Positions 11,331-20,514 of a stretch of DNA of 37,203 nucleotides are shown here, piece by piece. The position numbers and the translations under genes were made by a program. The stretch's first letter is position 1. Each line of letters starts with the position of its first letter. The stretch comes from Nocardioidaceae bacterium (lineage in GTDB: Bacteria; Actinomycetota; Actinomycetes; Propionibacteriales; Nocardioidaceae). The notes under the pieces are model-generated. The model worked only from the letters and a program-made list of their open reading frames with translations, ran no database searches and was not told where the DNA came from. The DNA is taken from contig JACCZI010000031.1 in the NCBI GenBank assembly GCA_013696015.1, positions 1 to 37,203 of the forward strand, given 5' to 3'.

Positions 11331-12112
11331 CGGACGCGCACCGCGGGCGGGACTCTGACGCAGTGCCCCGCCCGCTGGAGCGCCTGCTTCACCTCACGCA
11401 GCTCGAGGTGACCGTCATGGAAGACGCCCGCCGCTAGCACCGCGTCCGCACCGGCCGCCACTGCAGCCGTGAAGTGATCGGGCAGGCCGGCACCACCGCT
11501 GGCCACCAACGGCACGGGGCACACCGCACGGACCGCCGCGATCATCGGCAGGTCGAAGCCGGTCCCGGTGCCGTCGGCGTCCATCGAGTTGAGCAGCACC
11601 TCCCCAGCTCCTCGGCCACAGACCTCCGCCACCCAGGCCACCGCGTCGCGGCCCGTGGACCGCCGCCCGCCGTGGCTGGTGACCTCGAAACCCGACGCTG
11701 CGGCGGGGTTGCGGCGCGCGTCGACGCTCACCACCAGCACCTGTGAGCCGAACCGTTCGGTCACCTCGCTCACCAGATCGGGGCGCGTCACCGCGCCGGT
11801 CCCGACCGACACCTTGTCGGCTCCGGCGCGCAGCAGCGCGTCGACGTCGCGCACCTCCCGGACGCCGCCCCCCACGGTGAGGGGGATGAAGACCTGCTCC
11901 GCGGTGCGGCAGACGACCTCGTAGGTGGTTTCTCGAGACTGCGCCGAGGCGGTGATGTCGAGGAACGTCAGCTCGTCGGCACCGGCGGCGTCGTAGCCGC
12001 GTGCCAGCTGGACCGGGTCGCCGGCGTCGCGCAGACCCGTGAAGTTGACGCCCTTGACGACCCGGCCGTCCGCCACGTCGAGGCAGGGGATCACCCGGAC
12101 AGCCAGACTCAC
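11327..12112 (-). CDS. hisF: Imidazole glycerol phosphate synthase cyclase subunit; GTG start at 12112 overlapping hisA stop
   Basis: [55 protein letters not shown]..., [27 protein letters not shown]; the listed 393-aa ORF is over-extended. Confidence 0.96.
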   Translation of the reverse strand: MSLAVRVIPCLDVADGRVVKGVNFTGLRDAGDPVQLARGYDAAGADELTFLDITASAQSRETTYEVVCRTAEQVFIPLTVGGGVREVRDVDALLRAGADKVSVGTGAVTRPDLVSEVTERFGSQVLVVSVDARRNPAAASGFEVTSHGGRRSTGRDAVAWVAEVCGRGAGEVLLNSMDADGTGTGFDLPMIAAVRAVCPVPLVASGGAGLPDHFTAAVAAGADAVLAAGVFHDGHLELREVKQALQRAGHCVRVPPAVRVR

Positions 12113-12843
12113 GCGCTCGCCCCCGCCAGCGCATCGAGCGCATCGGGCAGTGAAAACGAGCCCGCATACAACGCCTTGCCGACGATGGCCCCCTCGACGC
12201 CGAGTGGTGCCAGGTCGGCAAGGGCCCGCAGGTCGGCCAGGCTGGAGATCCCACCCGAGGCCACCACCGGCCGGGTGGTGGCGGCGCAGACCGAACGCAG
12301 CAGGTCGAGGTTGGGGCCCTGGAGCGTGCCGTCCCGCATCACATCGGTCACGACGTATCGCGCGCAGCCGTCGGCGTCGAGTCGCTCGAGCACCTCGAAC
12401 AGGTCGCCGCTCTCGCGCGTCCAGCCGCGGGCGGTCAGCGACCTGCCCCGCACGTCCAACCCGACGGCGATGCGGTCTGCGTGCTCGGCGACGACCTGGG
12501 CGCACCATTCCGGACGTTCCAGCGCCGCGGTCCCCAGCGTCACCCGCCGGCAGCCGGTGCTGAGCGCGGCGAGCAGCGACGCGTCGTCGCGGATACCGCC
12601 GGAGAGCTCGACCGCGATGTCGAGACGGGCCACGACGCGAGCCAGCAGGCTGGCGTTGCTGCCACGCCCGAAGGCTGCGTCGAGGTCGACCAGGTGGATC
12701 CAGCGGGCGCCCTGGGCCTGCCAGGCGAGGGCGGCCTCGAGCGGGTCACCGTACGTGGTCTGCGTCCCCAGCTCACCACGCACCAGCCGGATGGCCTCGC
12801 CGCCGGCGACGTCGACAGCCGGGAGCAGCTCCAGCGGCGTCAT
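12109..12843 (-). CDS. hisA: Phosphoribosylformimino-5-aminoimidazole carboxamide ribotide isomerase, PriA-type (possible dual HisA/TrpF)
   Basis: [60 protein letters not shown]..., [26 protein letters not shown]; matches actinobacterial PriA. Confidence 0.93.
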   Translation of the reverse strand: MTPLELLPAVDVAGGEAIRLVRGELGTQTTYGDPLEAALAWQAQGARWIHLVDLDAAFGRGSNASLLARVVARLDIAVELSGGIRDDASLLAALSTGCRRVTLGTAALERPEWCAQVVAEHADRIAVGLDVRGRSLTARGWTRESGDLFEVLERLDADGCARYVVTDVMRDGTLQGPNLDLLRSVCAATTRPVVASGGISSLADLRALADLAPLGVEGAIVGKALYAGSFSLPDALDALAGASA

Positions 12844-12879
12844 GACGGCAACCTTAGGCTGCCGCGAGCAGCCGAGCCG

Positions 12880-13320
12880 TCAGCGGATAGAGCCAGCCGG
12901 CGCCGTGCGCAAGACTGCCTCGAGCAAGGAGGCGACGGCTGGGTCGTTCCGCGTGCCGTCGACGGCGCGCAGCCGCACCGTGTCGCCGTCGCTGTAGGTG
13001 ATGGTGATGTCGTAGCTGAAGAAGTCGCAGCACACCTCGCTCGGCTTGGTGACGACGACGTCGCGCAACCTGCCATTCTCGGCCGCGGCGAACACGTCGT
13101 GGGCACCACGGGTGCCCTCGCGGACCCGCCAGGTCCGCTCACTGCCGGCAATGCCGCCGCTCTGCTGCACGGTCACGCTCGTGACGCCGGTCGACGGCGT
13201 CGTTGTCGACGACGGGCCCGCCTGTGGCGAGTCGTCGCCGGTCGTCTGGCTACCGCAGCCGCCCGTGGCCAGCGCCAGGAGCGTCAGCAGCAGCGCGAGC
13301 GGCCGCGCGAGGGGTGTCAT
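12880..13320 (-). CDS. Small predicted lipoprotein, emfourin-like C-terminal domain (putative metalloprotease-inhibitor fold)
   Basis: ATG at 13320: MTPLARPLALLLTLLALATGGCGSQTTGDD... signal peptide with Cys; C-terminal SVTVQQSGGIAGSERTWRV...CCDFFSYDITITYSDGDTVRLRAVDG resembles the emfourin pattern. Confidence 0.55.
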   Translation of the reverse strand: MTPLARPLALLLTLLALATGGCGSQTTGDDSPQAGPSSTTTPSTGVTSVTVQQSGGIAGSERTWRVREGTRGAHDVFAAAENGRLRDVVVTKPSEVCCDFFSYDITITYSDGDTVRLRAVDGTRNDPAVASLLEAVLRTAPAGSIR

Positions 13321-13385
13321 ACCCGATGAGACGTGCCGGGGGGCGCGACGGTTCCCTGGGGTGTCAGCACAACTCAGCCCAGCCC

Positions 13386-14024
13386 TCAGCACAGCCCGGC
13401 CACCCAGTTGCGCAGCAGCTGTGCGCCGGCGTCGCCAGACTTCTCCGGGTGGAACTGAGTGGCCCACAGCGGGCCGTTCTCCACGGCCGAGACGAACCTC
13501 TCCTGCCCGTACTGGGTCCAGCTGACCAGCGGCGCTGGAAACGGGGGTGTGGTTGTGAGCTGCCAGGAACGCGCCGCATACGAGTGGACGAAGTAGAAGC
13601 GCTCCCCGACCAGGTTCGCGAACATGCGGCTGCTCGCCGGCGCATCGACGGTGTTCCACCCCATGTGTGGCACGACGGGGGACTGCAGCCGCTCCACGTT
13701 CCCCGGCCACTGTCCGCACCCTGGGGTTCGGACGCCGTGCTCCTCCCCCACGTCGAACATGACCTGCATGCCGACGCAGACGGCCAGCACCGGCCGGCTC
13801 CCCGCCAGCCGGACCCCCAGCGCCCGGTCGCCCTGCACCTTGCGCAGCCCCGCCATGCAGGTGGCGTAGGCGCCGACTCCCGGCACGACCAGTCCGTCGG
13901 CGGCGATGGCGGTCGAGTAGTCCGCGCTCAGCGTCGCCTCTGCCCCCGCGCGGTCCATGGCGCGCAGGACCGAGTGGATGTTCCCCGAGCCGGTGTCGAG
14001 CACGACCACGCTGGGCCGACCCAT
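13386..14024 (-). CDS. hisH: Imidazole glycerol phosphate synthase glutamine amidotransferase subunit
   Basis: [33 protein letters not shown]..., LVVPGVGAYATCMAGL, VLAVCVGMQVMFD, TQFHPEKSG; start ATG at 14024. Confidence 0.95.
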   Translation of the reverse strand: MGRPSVVVLDTGSGNIHSVLRAMDRAGAEATLSADYSTAIAADGLVVPGVGAYATCMAGLRKVQGDRALGVRLAGSRPVLAVCVGMQVMFDVGEEHGVRTPGCGQWPGNVERLQSPVVPHMGWNTVDAPASSRMFANLVGERFYFVHSYAARSWQLTTTPPFPAPLVSWTQYGQERFVSAVENGPLWATQFHPEKSGDAGAQLLRNWVAGLC

Positions 14025-14182
14025 CAGCTGCCTCTCACGGTGGCGGCGCCGACGTACAGCAGTCCGAGCGCCACGAGCACCAAGGCCACCGTGAGCCACA
14101 GTGGGCGATGCTGGCGCCGGAGTGCGATCGCACCTCCCATGCAGAAGCCGGCGCCGGCCATCAGCAGCAGGGCCGTCGTCAC
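14024..14182 (-). CDS. 52-aa predicted two-TM membrane protein between hisB and hisH (not in supplied ORF track)
   Basis: GTG at 14182 (overlaps hisB stop as GTGA), stop at 14026-14024 (overlaps hisH ATG as TGATG): [52 protein letters not shown]. Confidence 0.75.
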   Translation of the reverse strand: MTTALLLMAGAGFCMGGAIALRRQHRPLWLTVALVLVALGLLYVGAATVRGS

Positions 14183-14778
14183 AGCATGCCCTTGGTGCTC
14201 GGCACAGCGGCCTCGCGCGGGTCGAGTGCCACGGCGTCCCGCAGCGCTCGGGCCAGCGCCTTGTACTGCGCCTCAACGACGTGGTGCGGATCACGTCCGG
14301 CGAGCACCCGTACGTGCAGCGTGATCCCCGCCTGGTGCGCCAGCGTCTCGAGGACGTGTCGGGTCAGCGACCCCATGTAGGCACCTGCGATGATCGCGTA
14401 CTCCTGCCCGGCGGGTTCACCGACGTGGACGCAGTACGGGCGCCCGGAGACGTCGACCGCGCACTGCACGAGGGCCTCGTCCAACGGCACCAGAGCGTCA
14501 CCGAAGCGCCGGATCCCGGATTTGTCGCCGAGTGCCTCCCGCAGCGTCTGCCCGAGGACGATCGCGACGTCCTCGACCGTGTGGTGGGCGTCGACCGCCG
14601 TGTCGCCGAGTGCCTCGATCCGCAGGTCGAGCAGCGCGTGCCGCGCCAGGGCGTCGAGCATGTGGTCGTAGAAGGGAATGCCAGTGCTGACGTGCGCAGA
14701 CCCGGTGCCGTCCAGGTCGAGCTCGACGAGCACCTTCGTCTCGCGGGTCACCCGCTCGGCTCGTGCCTGACGGCTCAT
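14179..14778 (-). CDS. hisB: Imidazoleglycerol-phosphate dehydratase
   Basis: [44 protein letters not shown]..., [31 protein letters not shown]. Confidence 0.97.
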   Translation of the reverse strand: MSRQARAERVTRETKVLVELDLDGTGSAHVSTGIPFYDHMLDALARHALLDLRIEALGDTAVDAHHTVEDVAIVLGQTLREALGDKSGIRRFGDALVPLDEALVQCAVDVSGRPYCVHVGEPAGQEYAIIAGAYMGSLTRHVLETLAHQAGITLHVRVLAGRDPHHVVEAQYKALARALRDAVALDPREAAVPSTKGML

Positions 14779-15851
14779 CGGGCCACCACCTCCTGCAGCG
14801 CGTCACGGAAGATCACCATCTGCTGCGGGGTCCCGATCGTCACCCGCAGCCACCCCGGGAGCTCAGTTTCTCGGACCAGGACCCCCCGGTCGAGCAGGCC
14901 CTGCCACACCGCCGATGCGTCGGGAAACCGGCCGAACATCACGAAGTTGGCGTCGGAGTCGGCCACCGCGAACCCGCTGGCGCGGAGGGCGGCCACCAAC
15001 GAGTCCCGCTCGTCGCGCAGGGTGTCGAGCTGACCGAGCAGCGCCGCGCTGTGCGACAGGGCGACTCGGGCCACTGCTTGGGTCAGCGACGAGAGGTGGT
15101 AGGGCAGCCGCACCAGCCGCAGCGCGGCGACGACGTCGGCCTCGGCGGCCAGGTAGCCCAGCCGCGCCCCGGCAAGGGCGAAGGCCTTGCTCATCGTCCG
15201 GGTGACCACCAGCCGTGGGTAGCGAGGCAGCAGCTCCAGTGCGCTGGGGACACCGGGTCGGCGGAACTCCGCGTACGCCTCGTCGACGACGACGATCCCG
15301 TCGGTGTGTCGCGCCACGGCCTCCACGGTGCTGAGCGGCAGCGCCGTCCCGGTCGGGTTGTTGGGGGAGGTCAGCAGGACCACGTCAGGTCGCTCGGCGT
15401 CCAAGAGCGCCAGGGCGGTGTCGACGTCGATCCCGAAGTCCGCGTCACGGTCACCGCTGACCCACCGGGTGGCGGTCGAGCGCGCGAACTGGGGATACAT
15501 CGAGTACGTCGGCGCGAACCACGCGGCCGTCCGGCCTGGGCCGCCGAAGGCCTGCATCAGCTGCACCATCACCTCGTTGGAACCGTTGGCAGCCCACACC
15601 TGCGTCACCTCCAGCCCGTGGCCGAGATACGCCGCGAGGTCGCCGCGCAGCGCCGTCGCCTCGCGGTCCGGGTAGCGGTTGAGCGTCGCCGCCGACGCGG
15701 CGACCGCGGCCGTCATGTCGTCGATGACGCACGGCGGCGGCGGGTAGGGGTTCTCGTTGGTGTCTAGCCGAACGGCGACGTCGAGCTGCGGCGCCCCGTA
15801 CGGCACTGCCCCGGCCAGCTCCGGCCGCAGCGGCAGGCCGGTCGCCGTCAC
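14775..15851 (-). CDS. hisC: Histidinol-phosphate aminotransferase
   Basis: [20 protein letters not shown]..., [58 protein letters not shown]. Confidence 0.96.
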   Translation of the reverse strand: MTATGLPLRPELAGAVPYGAPQLDVAVRLDTNENPYPPPPCVIDDMTAAVAASAATLNRYPDREATALRGDLAAYLGHGLEVTQVWAANGSNEVMVQLMQAFGGPGRTAAWFAPTYSMYPQFARSTATRWVSGDRDADFGIDVDTALALLDAERPDVVLLTSPNNPTGTALPLSTVEAVARHTDGIVVVDEAYAEFRRPGVPSALELLPRYPRLVVTRTMSKAFALAGARLGYLAAEADVVAALRLVRLPYHLSSLTQAVARVALSHSAALLGQLDTLRDERDSLVAALRASGFAVADSDANFVMFGRFPDASAVWQGLLDRGVLVRETELPGWLRVTIGTPQQMVIFRDALQEVVAR

Positions 15852-17158
15852 AGTCGCTCCAGGACCGCGGCGGCGTGCGCCGGCAGGTCTTCGGCCTCGG
15901 CCAGGGCAACCACGTGGTGGGCCACCTGGCGCAGCGCCGCCTCGTCGTAGCTGACCACCTGCATCTCGCGCCGGAACGTGCGCACCGACAGGCCGGAGGC
16001 GTAGCGGGCGCAGCCAGCGGTCGGCAGTACGTGGTTGGACCCCGCGCAGTAGTCGCCCAGCGAGACCGGGCTGAACGGCCCGACGAACACAGCGCCCGCG
16101 GAGCGGACCCGTTCGGCCAGCTCAGGGGCGCGGCGCGTTTGGATCGACAGGTGCTCGGCGGCGTACGCGTCGACCAACGCAAGGCCGTGCTCGAGGTCGT
16201 CGACGAGCACGATCGCGGACTGCGGCCCGCTCAGCGAGGCCCGGATCCGCTCGGCATGCTTGGTCGCCGCTACCTGCCGGTCCAGCTCCGTGCCGACCTG
16301 GCGCACCAGCGAGATGCTGTCGGTGACCAGGAGGCTGGCGGCCGCGGGGTCGTGCTCGGACTGGCTGATCAGATCGACCGCCACGTGGGACGCGTCGGCG
16401 CTGTCGTCGGCCAGTATCGCGATCTCGGTGGGACCGGCCTCGGCGTCGACACCGACGTGGCTGGCCAGCAGGCGCTTGGCCGCAGCGACGTACACGTTGC
16501 CTGGCCCAGTGATCAGGTCGACCGGACGGCACTCACCTGCGCCGTAGCCGAACATCGCGATGGCCTGGGCTCCGCCGACGGCGTAGACCTCGGACACGCC
16601 GAGCAGGCCACACGCGGCGAGGATTGTGGGATGCGGCAGCCCGTGGTGCTCGCGCTGAGGGCTGCTGGTGAGCGCAATCTCGTCGACCCCCGCGACCTGG
16701 GCCGGAACCACGTTCATCACCACGCTGCTGACCAGGGGAGCCAGGCCGCCGGGTACGTACAGTCCCACCCGACGTATCGCGACCGAGCGCCTGGTGACGG
16801 TGCCGCCGGGGTGGAGGCGTGTCGTCACGTCGGTGTCACGCTCGGCCTCACAGCTGCGGCGCAGCCGGCGGATCGCCTCTTCGAGGGCGGCCCGCACGTC
16901 GACGTCAACAGTCGCGACCGCACCGGAGATGGCCTCGGCCGGCACCCGCAGCGTCTCTTGCTCCACGCCGTCGAAGCGGCGGGTGGCCGCCGCGACGGCG
17001 GCCAATCCTCGGCGGCGTACGTCCGCGCAGATCGGCGCTACGACCAAGAGCGCCGCCTCGACGTCGAACGAGACGCGCGGCAGCCCTGCCCGGGGGTGCG
17101 CCCGGTAGTCCGGGTGCTCAGCGGGCGCATCCCCTCGCAGGTCGATGGTTCGGATCAC
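15848..17158 (-). CDS. hisD: Histidinol dehydrogenase; GTG start
   Basis: [31 protein letters not shown]-type region, [70 protein letters not shown]. Confidence 0.97.
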   Translation of the reverse strand: MIRTIDLRGDAPAEHPDYRAHPRAGLPRVSFDVEAALLVVAPICADVRRRGLAAVAAATRRFDGVEQETLRVPAEAISGAVATVDVDVRAALEEAIRRLRRSCEAERDTDVTTRLHPGGTVTRRSVAIRRVGLYVPGGLAPLVSSVVMNVVPAQVAGVDEIALTSSPQREHHGLPHPTILAACGLLGVSEVYAVGGAQAIAMFGYGAGECRPVDLITGPGNVYVAAAKRLLASHVGVDAEAGPTEIAILADDSADASHVAVDLISQSEHDPAAASLLVTDSISLVRQVGTELDRQVAATKHAERIRASLSGPQSAIVLVDDLEHGLALVDAYAAEHLSIQTRRAPELAERVRSAGAVFVGPFSPVSLGDYCAGSNHVLPTAGCARYASGLSVRTFRREMQVVSYDEAALRQVAHHVVALAEAEDLPAHAAAVLERL

Positions 17159-17171
17159 GGGACCGAGTCTA
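17159..17171 (-). promoter_or_regulatory. Predicted -10 for leaderless hisD (his operon) transcript
   Basis: Minus strand TAGACT-cggtccc-GTG(17158): 7-nt spacing. Confidence 0.55.
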
Positions 17172-17272
17172 CGAAGACCTCCCGACCCTCACGCCAATCT
17201 GCACGTCGGGAGATCCAGCCCGACCAGCGGCCGGCACCCCGGTGGCGGAGCAGGATGCCAATGGCCCGGCAG

Positions 17273-17285
17273 TACGGTTGCCCTT
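17273..17285 (+). promoter_or_regulatory. Predicted -10 for leaderless LON-domain gene transcript
   Basis: TACGGT-tgccctt-GTG(17286): 7-nt spacing. Confidence 0.5.
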
Positions 17286-17960
17286 GTGGGCCTCCGCCTC
17301 CCGCTCTTCTGCCTCAGCTCAGTGCTCTTCCCCGGGATGCGGTTGCCGCTGTACGTTTTCGAGGATCGTTACCGGCGGCTGGTGAGCGACACGTTGGCGG
17401 CGCCCGAACCGCAGCAATGTTTCGGAATTGTGGCGATCCGCGAGGGGTACGAGGTCGGCGCCCGAGGGGTCCAGTCGGCGCATCGGATCGGATGCGAGGC
17501 GCAGATCACCGTGTGCGAGGGGTTGCCTGACGGCAGGTTCGACGTCGAGGTGGCTGGTGTACGGCGGTTTCGGGTGACCGCCCTCGACACCACCGGACCG
17601 TACCTGGTCGGCGATGTCGGCTATCTCGACGAGCGGCAAGGCGAGCAGCCAGCAGTAGCGGCCGCCGCTGCGGCAGCCGCCTTCGAGGCGTACCGCCGGG
17701 AACTGTCCCGCCACCGGGGTGGTCGTATCGGCGAGCTCGTCACCGCAGAACTGCCGCACGACCCTGTCCAGCTGTCCTACTTCTTGGCGTCGACCACGTT
17801 GTTGACACTGCCGGAGCGCCAGGCGTTGCTGGAGGCACCCGATGCGGCGACGCGGCTGCGGCGGGTGATTCACGCGCTGCGGATCGAACAGTCCGCGATG
17901 CAGGCGGTCCCGAGCCTGCCCGCCACCGAGGTGGCGCGGACAGCGTGGTCCCCCAACTGA
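17286..17960 (+). CDS. Stand-alone LON peptidase substrate-binding (N-) domain protein; GTG start at 17286
   Basis: VGLRLPLFCLSSVLFPGMRLPLYVFEDRYRRLVSDTLA...FGIVAIREGYEVG...GCEAQITVCEGLPDGRFDVEVAGVRRFRV; LON-N motifs, no ATPase or protease domain. Confidence 0.9.
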   Translation: MGLRLPLFCLSSVLFPGMRLPLYVFEDRYRRLVSDTLAAPEPQQCFGIVAIREGYEVGARGVQSAHRIGCEAQITVCEGLPDGRFDVEVAGVRRFRVTALDTTGPYLVGDVGYLDERQGEQPAVAAAAAAAAFEAYRRELSRHRGGRIGELVTAELPHDPVQLSYFLASTTLLTLPERQALLEAPDAATRLRRVIHALRIEQSAMQAVPSLPATEVARTAWSPN

Positions 17961-18113
17961 CCGACTCTGCCCCTGGTCGTCCCACCGGATCGCAGCCACC
18001 GGCCTTGATGGCCCGCGAGTCACGCAGTCTGGCCGTACCGGCAGCCGCCGTCAGCAGGTGTGCGCCACTCGCGAAGGTGGTGGTCGGTGTGGCCAGGCGC
18101 CGGGGAGCCGTTG

Positions 18114-19829
18114 TCAGTCGAAGGTGAGTCGCAGCGAGCTGGTCGAGTACCCGTCATCGCCCTGCTGGAGGGTCATACCGAAGGCTCGCATCGGCTCCAG
18201 AATGGCCGCCTCGTCCGCCTCGAACGACGTTGCGACGTCCTCGACCTTGTCGAGGTCGACGTAGAGGACACCTTCGGCGCTGTCAGCGTCCGGCGCGGCG
18301 GTCTGGAAGGCCTCGGAGCTCCCCAGGTCACCGCCCTCGGCGAGCGAGTCCGCGTACGCCTGGTTGGTGGCCACCACCAGACCGTCGTCCGTCTCCGTCG
18401 TGGCTAGAGGGAACGGGGTACCCGACTCCTCCAGCTTCGCCTTCACCCGGCCGACCACGTCCTGGAGCGCTGCCGGGTCGTTCAGGAAGCGCACCCCGAC
18501 GCCCACGCCGGCGAGGCCGGCTGGGGACTGCAGGGACTGCGGCGTGAGTCCCGCGCTGTCCAGCGCCATGGTGACGTTGTCACCGAGAACCGTGCTCAAG
18601 TCCTCCGGCAACATCAGACCCGACTCGGCCTCGAACGCGGTGACGGCCCGGTCGAAGGAGCCCGGCTCGGCCGAGTCGAGGAACCCTTGGAACGACTCCC
18701 AGTACTGGTCGACGTACGGACCACCGTTGGAGATCGACAGCGTCGCCAGGGTCGACTCCGGCAGGTCGACGACAGGGTTGTTGTCCTCGGTCTCGACCTC
18801 CATGTCGCTGTCCACCTGCAGGCTGACCTCGAGGTAGTCGCTGCCGGCGCGGAAGGCGCCGGAGTAGGAGTGAAGTCCCTGCAACGCCGCTGCGAACGTC
18901 GCCTCGGAACCGCCGAAGAGCTGCGGCTGCTCGCGCAACGCGTCGATGTCCACCCAGAACGACGCGACACCCGGCGCTCCAAGCGCGTCCATTGCCTCGA
19001 TGAAGTCGGCGTCGTCGGAGAGCGGCGCGGACTCCGCCTCGTCGGCGAAGTCGGCCGCCAGCTGTGCTGTCTGCGCGATCAGCATGTAGTCACCGACGAA
19101 CTCGATCCCTGACTCCGTGCCGGCCTCCCCGGCCCCGAGGCCGGTGCTGTCGTCTCCGGCGGAGGCAAGGCTGCTGCACTCACTCAGCGCGCCAACAGCA
19201 TCCTGTGCCCGGCCCTGATCGGTGACCTGGATGGTGACCACTGGCTGGAACTCGCCGTCGACAGGCACCACCGCGAAGCCGGCCCGGTCACCGACCCACG
19301 GGGCGAAGTCGTCGTCGTACGACAGCTGGTCACACTCGCTGTCGGCAAGGAAACGCTCGACGATGAGCTGGCGCAGGTCTTCTCGGTCACTGCTGATGCC
19401 GGTCTGCTCCTCGAACTCCGGCAGCCGCCGCAGCAGGGAGAGCAGCGCGATCTTCTGGTCGGCCGACGGGTCGATGTCAAGACGCGTGTACCCGATCGCG
19501 TTTCCCGGCAACGCCGCTGCGGGTTGCGTGCCACCACTGTCGAGCAGCTGGTACGCGGCGAACGCCCCGCCGCCGACGAGCAGAGTCAGGGCCGCCGCCA
19601 CGCCCCCGATGACGAGACCGCGTCGGCGTCCGCCACCTGCTCCTCCGGTCGATGCCGAGCCGCTGCTGAGCCACTCGGGCGGCCCGGCGCCATACGGCGG
19701 CGGTTGGCCCGGAGGCACGCTGGGTGGTGTGCCCCATGCCTGACCCGCTGGCTGCGGCGCACCGTACGGCGGGGGTTCGCCGGAAGATTCGCCCGAAGAT
19801 TCGCCCGGAGGTGGCTGGGTGCTGGACAC
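18114..19829 (-). CDS. DUF3352-like membrane-anchored protein with proline/glycine-rich N-terminus
   Basis: Pro/Gly-rich cytosolic N-terminus, single TM (RRRGLVIGGVAAALTLLVGGGAFAAYQLL), extracytoplasmic domain beginning ALPGNAIGYTRLDIDPSADQKIALLSLLRRLPEF. Confidence 0.75.
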   Translation of the reverse strand: MSSTQPPPGESSGESSGEPPPYGAPQPAGQAWGTPPSVPPGQPPPYGAGPPEWLSSGSASTGGAGGGRRRGLVIGGVAAALTLLVGGGAFAAYQLLDSGGTQPAAALPGNAIGYTRLDIDPSADQKIALLSLLRRLPEFEEQTGISSDREDLRQLIVERFLADSECDQLSYDDDFAPWVGDRAGFAVVPVDGEFQPVVTIQVTDQGRAQDAVGALSECSSLASAGDDSTGLGAGEAGTESGIEFVGDYMLIAQTAQLAADFADEAESAPLSDDADFIEAMDALGAPGVASFWVDIDALREQPQLFGGSEATFAAALQGLHSYSGAFRAGSDYLEVSLQVDSDMEVETEDNNPVVDLPESTLATLSISNGGPYVDQYWESFQGFLDSAEPGSFDRAVTAFEAESGLMLPEDLSTVLGDNVTMALDSAGLTPQSLQSPAGLAGVGVGVRFLNDPAALQDVVGRVKAKLEESGTPFPLATTETDDGLVVATNQAYADSLAEGGDLGSSEAFQTAAPDADSAEGVLYVDLDKVEDVATSFEADEAAILEPMRAFGMTLQQGDDGYSTSSLRLTFD

Positions 19830-19880
19830 GGTGAGTACCTCGATCCGACGGAGCGGTGATCACTTTCGGCGCATAGAATC

Positions 19881-20489
19881 CTACAGGCTGTGACCGCTGC
19901 GACTGGCCATCTGCCCCGAGTTGGCGGAGATGCTGGCGATCACACCGACCAGCGCCGCAACCGGCCAGAGCAGCAACAGACCGCGGGCGTGGACGTCCAG
20001 CCGCTCGGGCACCAAGTCTCCGGTCGAGGCGTCCTGAAGGGCGGTCGCCGGATCCGGCGGACCGAGCGCGATGCCAAGACGCCAGGCGATGATCGCCGCG
20101 ATGCCCGCTGCCACGGCGGCGAGCACGGGGAGCAGCCACCCGACCCGGCCGTACCGCCACCCGAGCAGGCTGCCAAGGGTCAGCCCGGCCACAACGGTGA
20201 TCGCACTGAAGACCACGTCAGGCCCGAACGAGCGGCCAGCTTCGATTGCCCCCATCACCGCGCCGTTCCTCGTGACGACGAACTGCGGGGGGTCGGCCCA
20301 CACCGACCACAGCCACCCTGCGAGGCACCCGAGCACGGCGAAGAGCGCGAGTGTGACCACAGCGCAGCGGGCGAGGTCGGCTCGGCTGGCCCGTGGCTCG
20401 ACGACCGGCGTCGCCATCTGCTGGGCATACGCCCACGGCAGCGGCTCGGCGGGCGCGGCCGGTTGCCCCCCGGGCTCGATCGTGTGCAC
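19881..20489 (-). CDS. Hypothetical multi-TM membrane protein (possibly DUF2567-like)
   Basis: 202 aa with about four hydrophobic helices (VVTLALFAVLGCLAGWLWSVW, VVFSAITVVAGLTLGSLLGW, WLLPVLAAVAAGIAAIIAWRLG, GLLLLWPVAALVGVIASIS). Confidence 0.65.
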   Translation of the reverse strand: MHTIEPGGQPAAPAEPLPWAYAQQMATPVVEPRASRADLARCAVVTLALFAVLGCLAGWLWSVWADPPQFVVTRNGAVMGAIEAGRSFGPDVVFSAITVVAGLTLGSLLGWRYGRVGWLLPVLAAVAAGIAAIIAWRLGIALGPPDPATALQDASTGDLVPERLDVHARGLLLLWPVAALVGVIASISANSGQMASRSGHSL

Positions 20490-20514
20490 GAGGGCCGATT
20501 CTACGTCGGCGGCC

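Noticed and set aside
17945-18127. 60-aa plus-strand ORF after the LON-domain gene
   Set aside because: Lies in the convergent gap, with biased low-complexity composition and no start signal.
19783-19806. Two tandem copies of gaagattcgccc in the DUF3352-like gene
   Set aside because: A short in-frame coding repeat (GESS-type) in a low-complexity N-terminus; no sign of a regulatory or mobile element.
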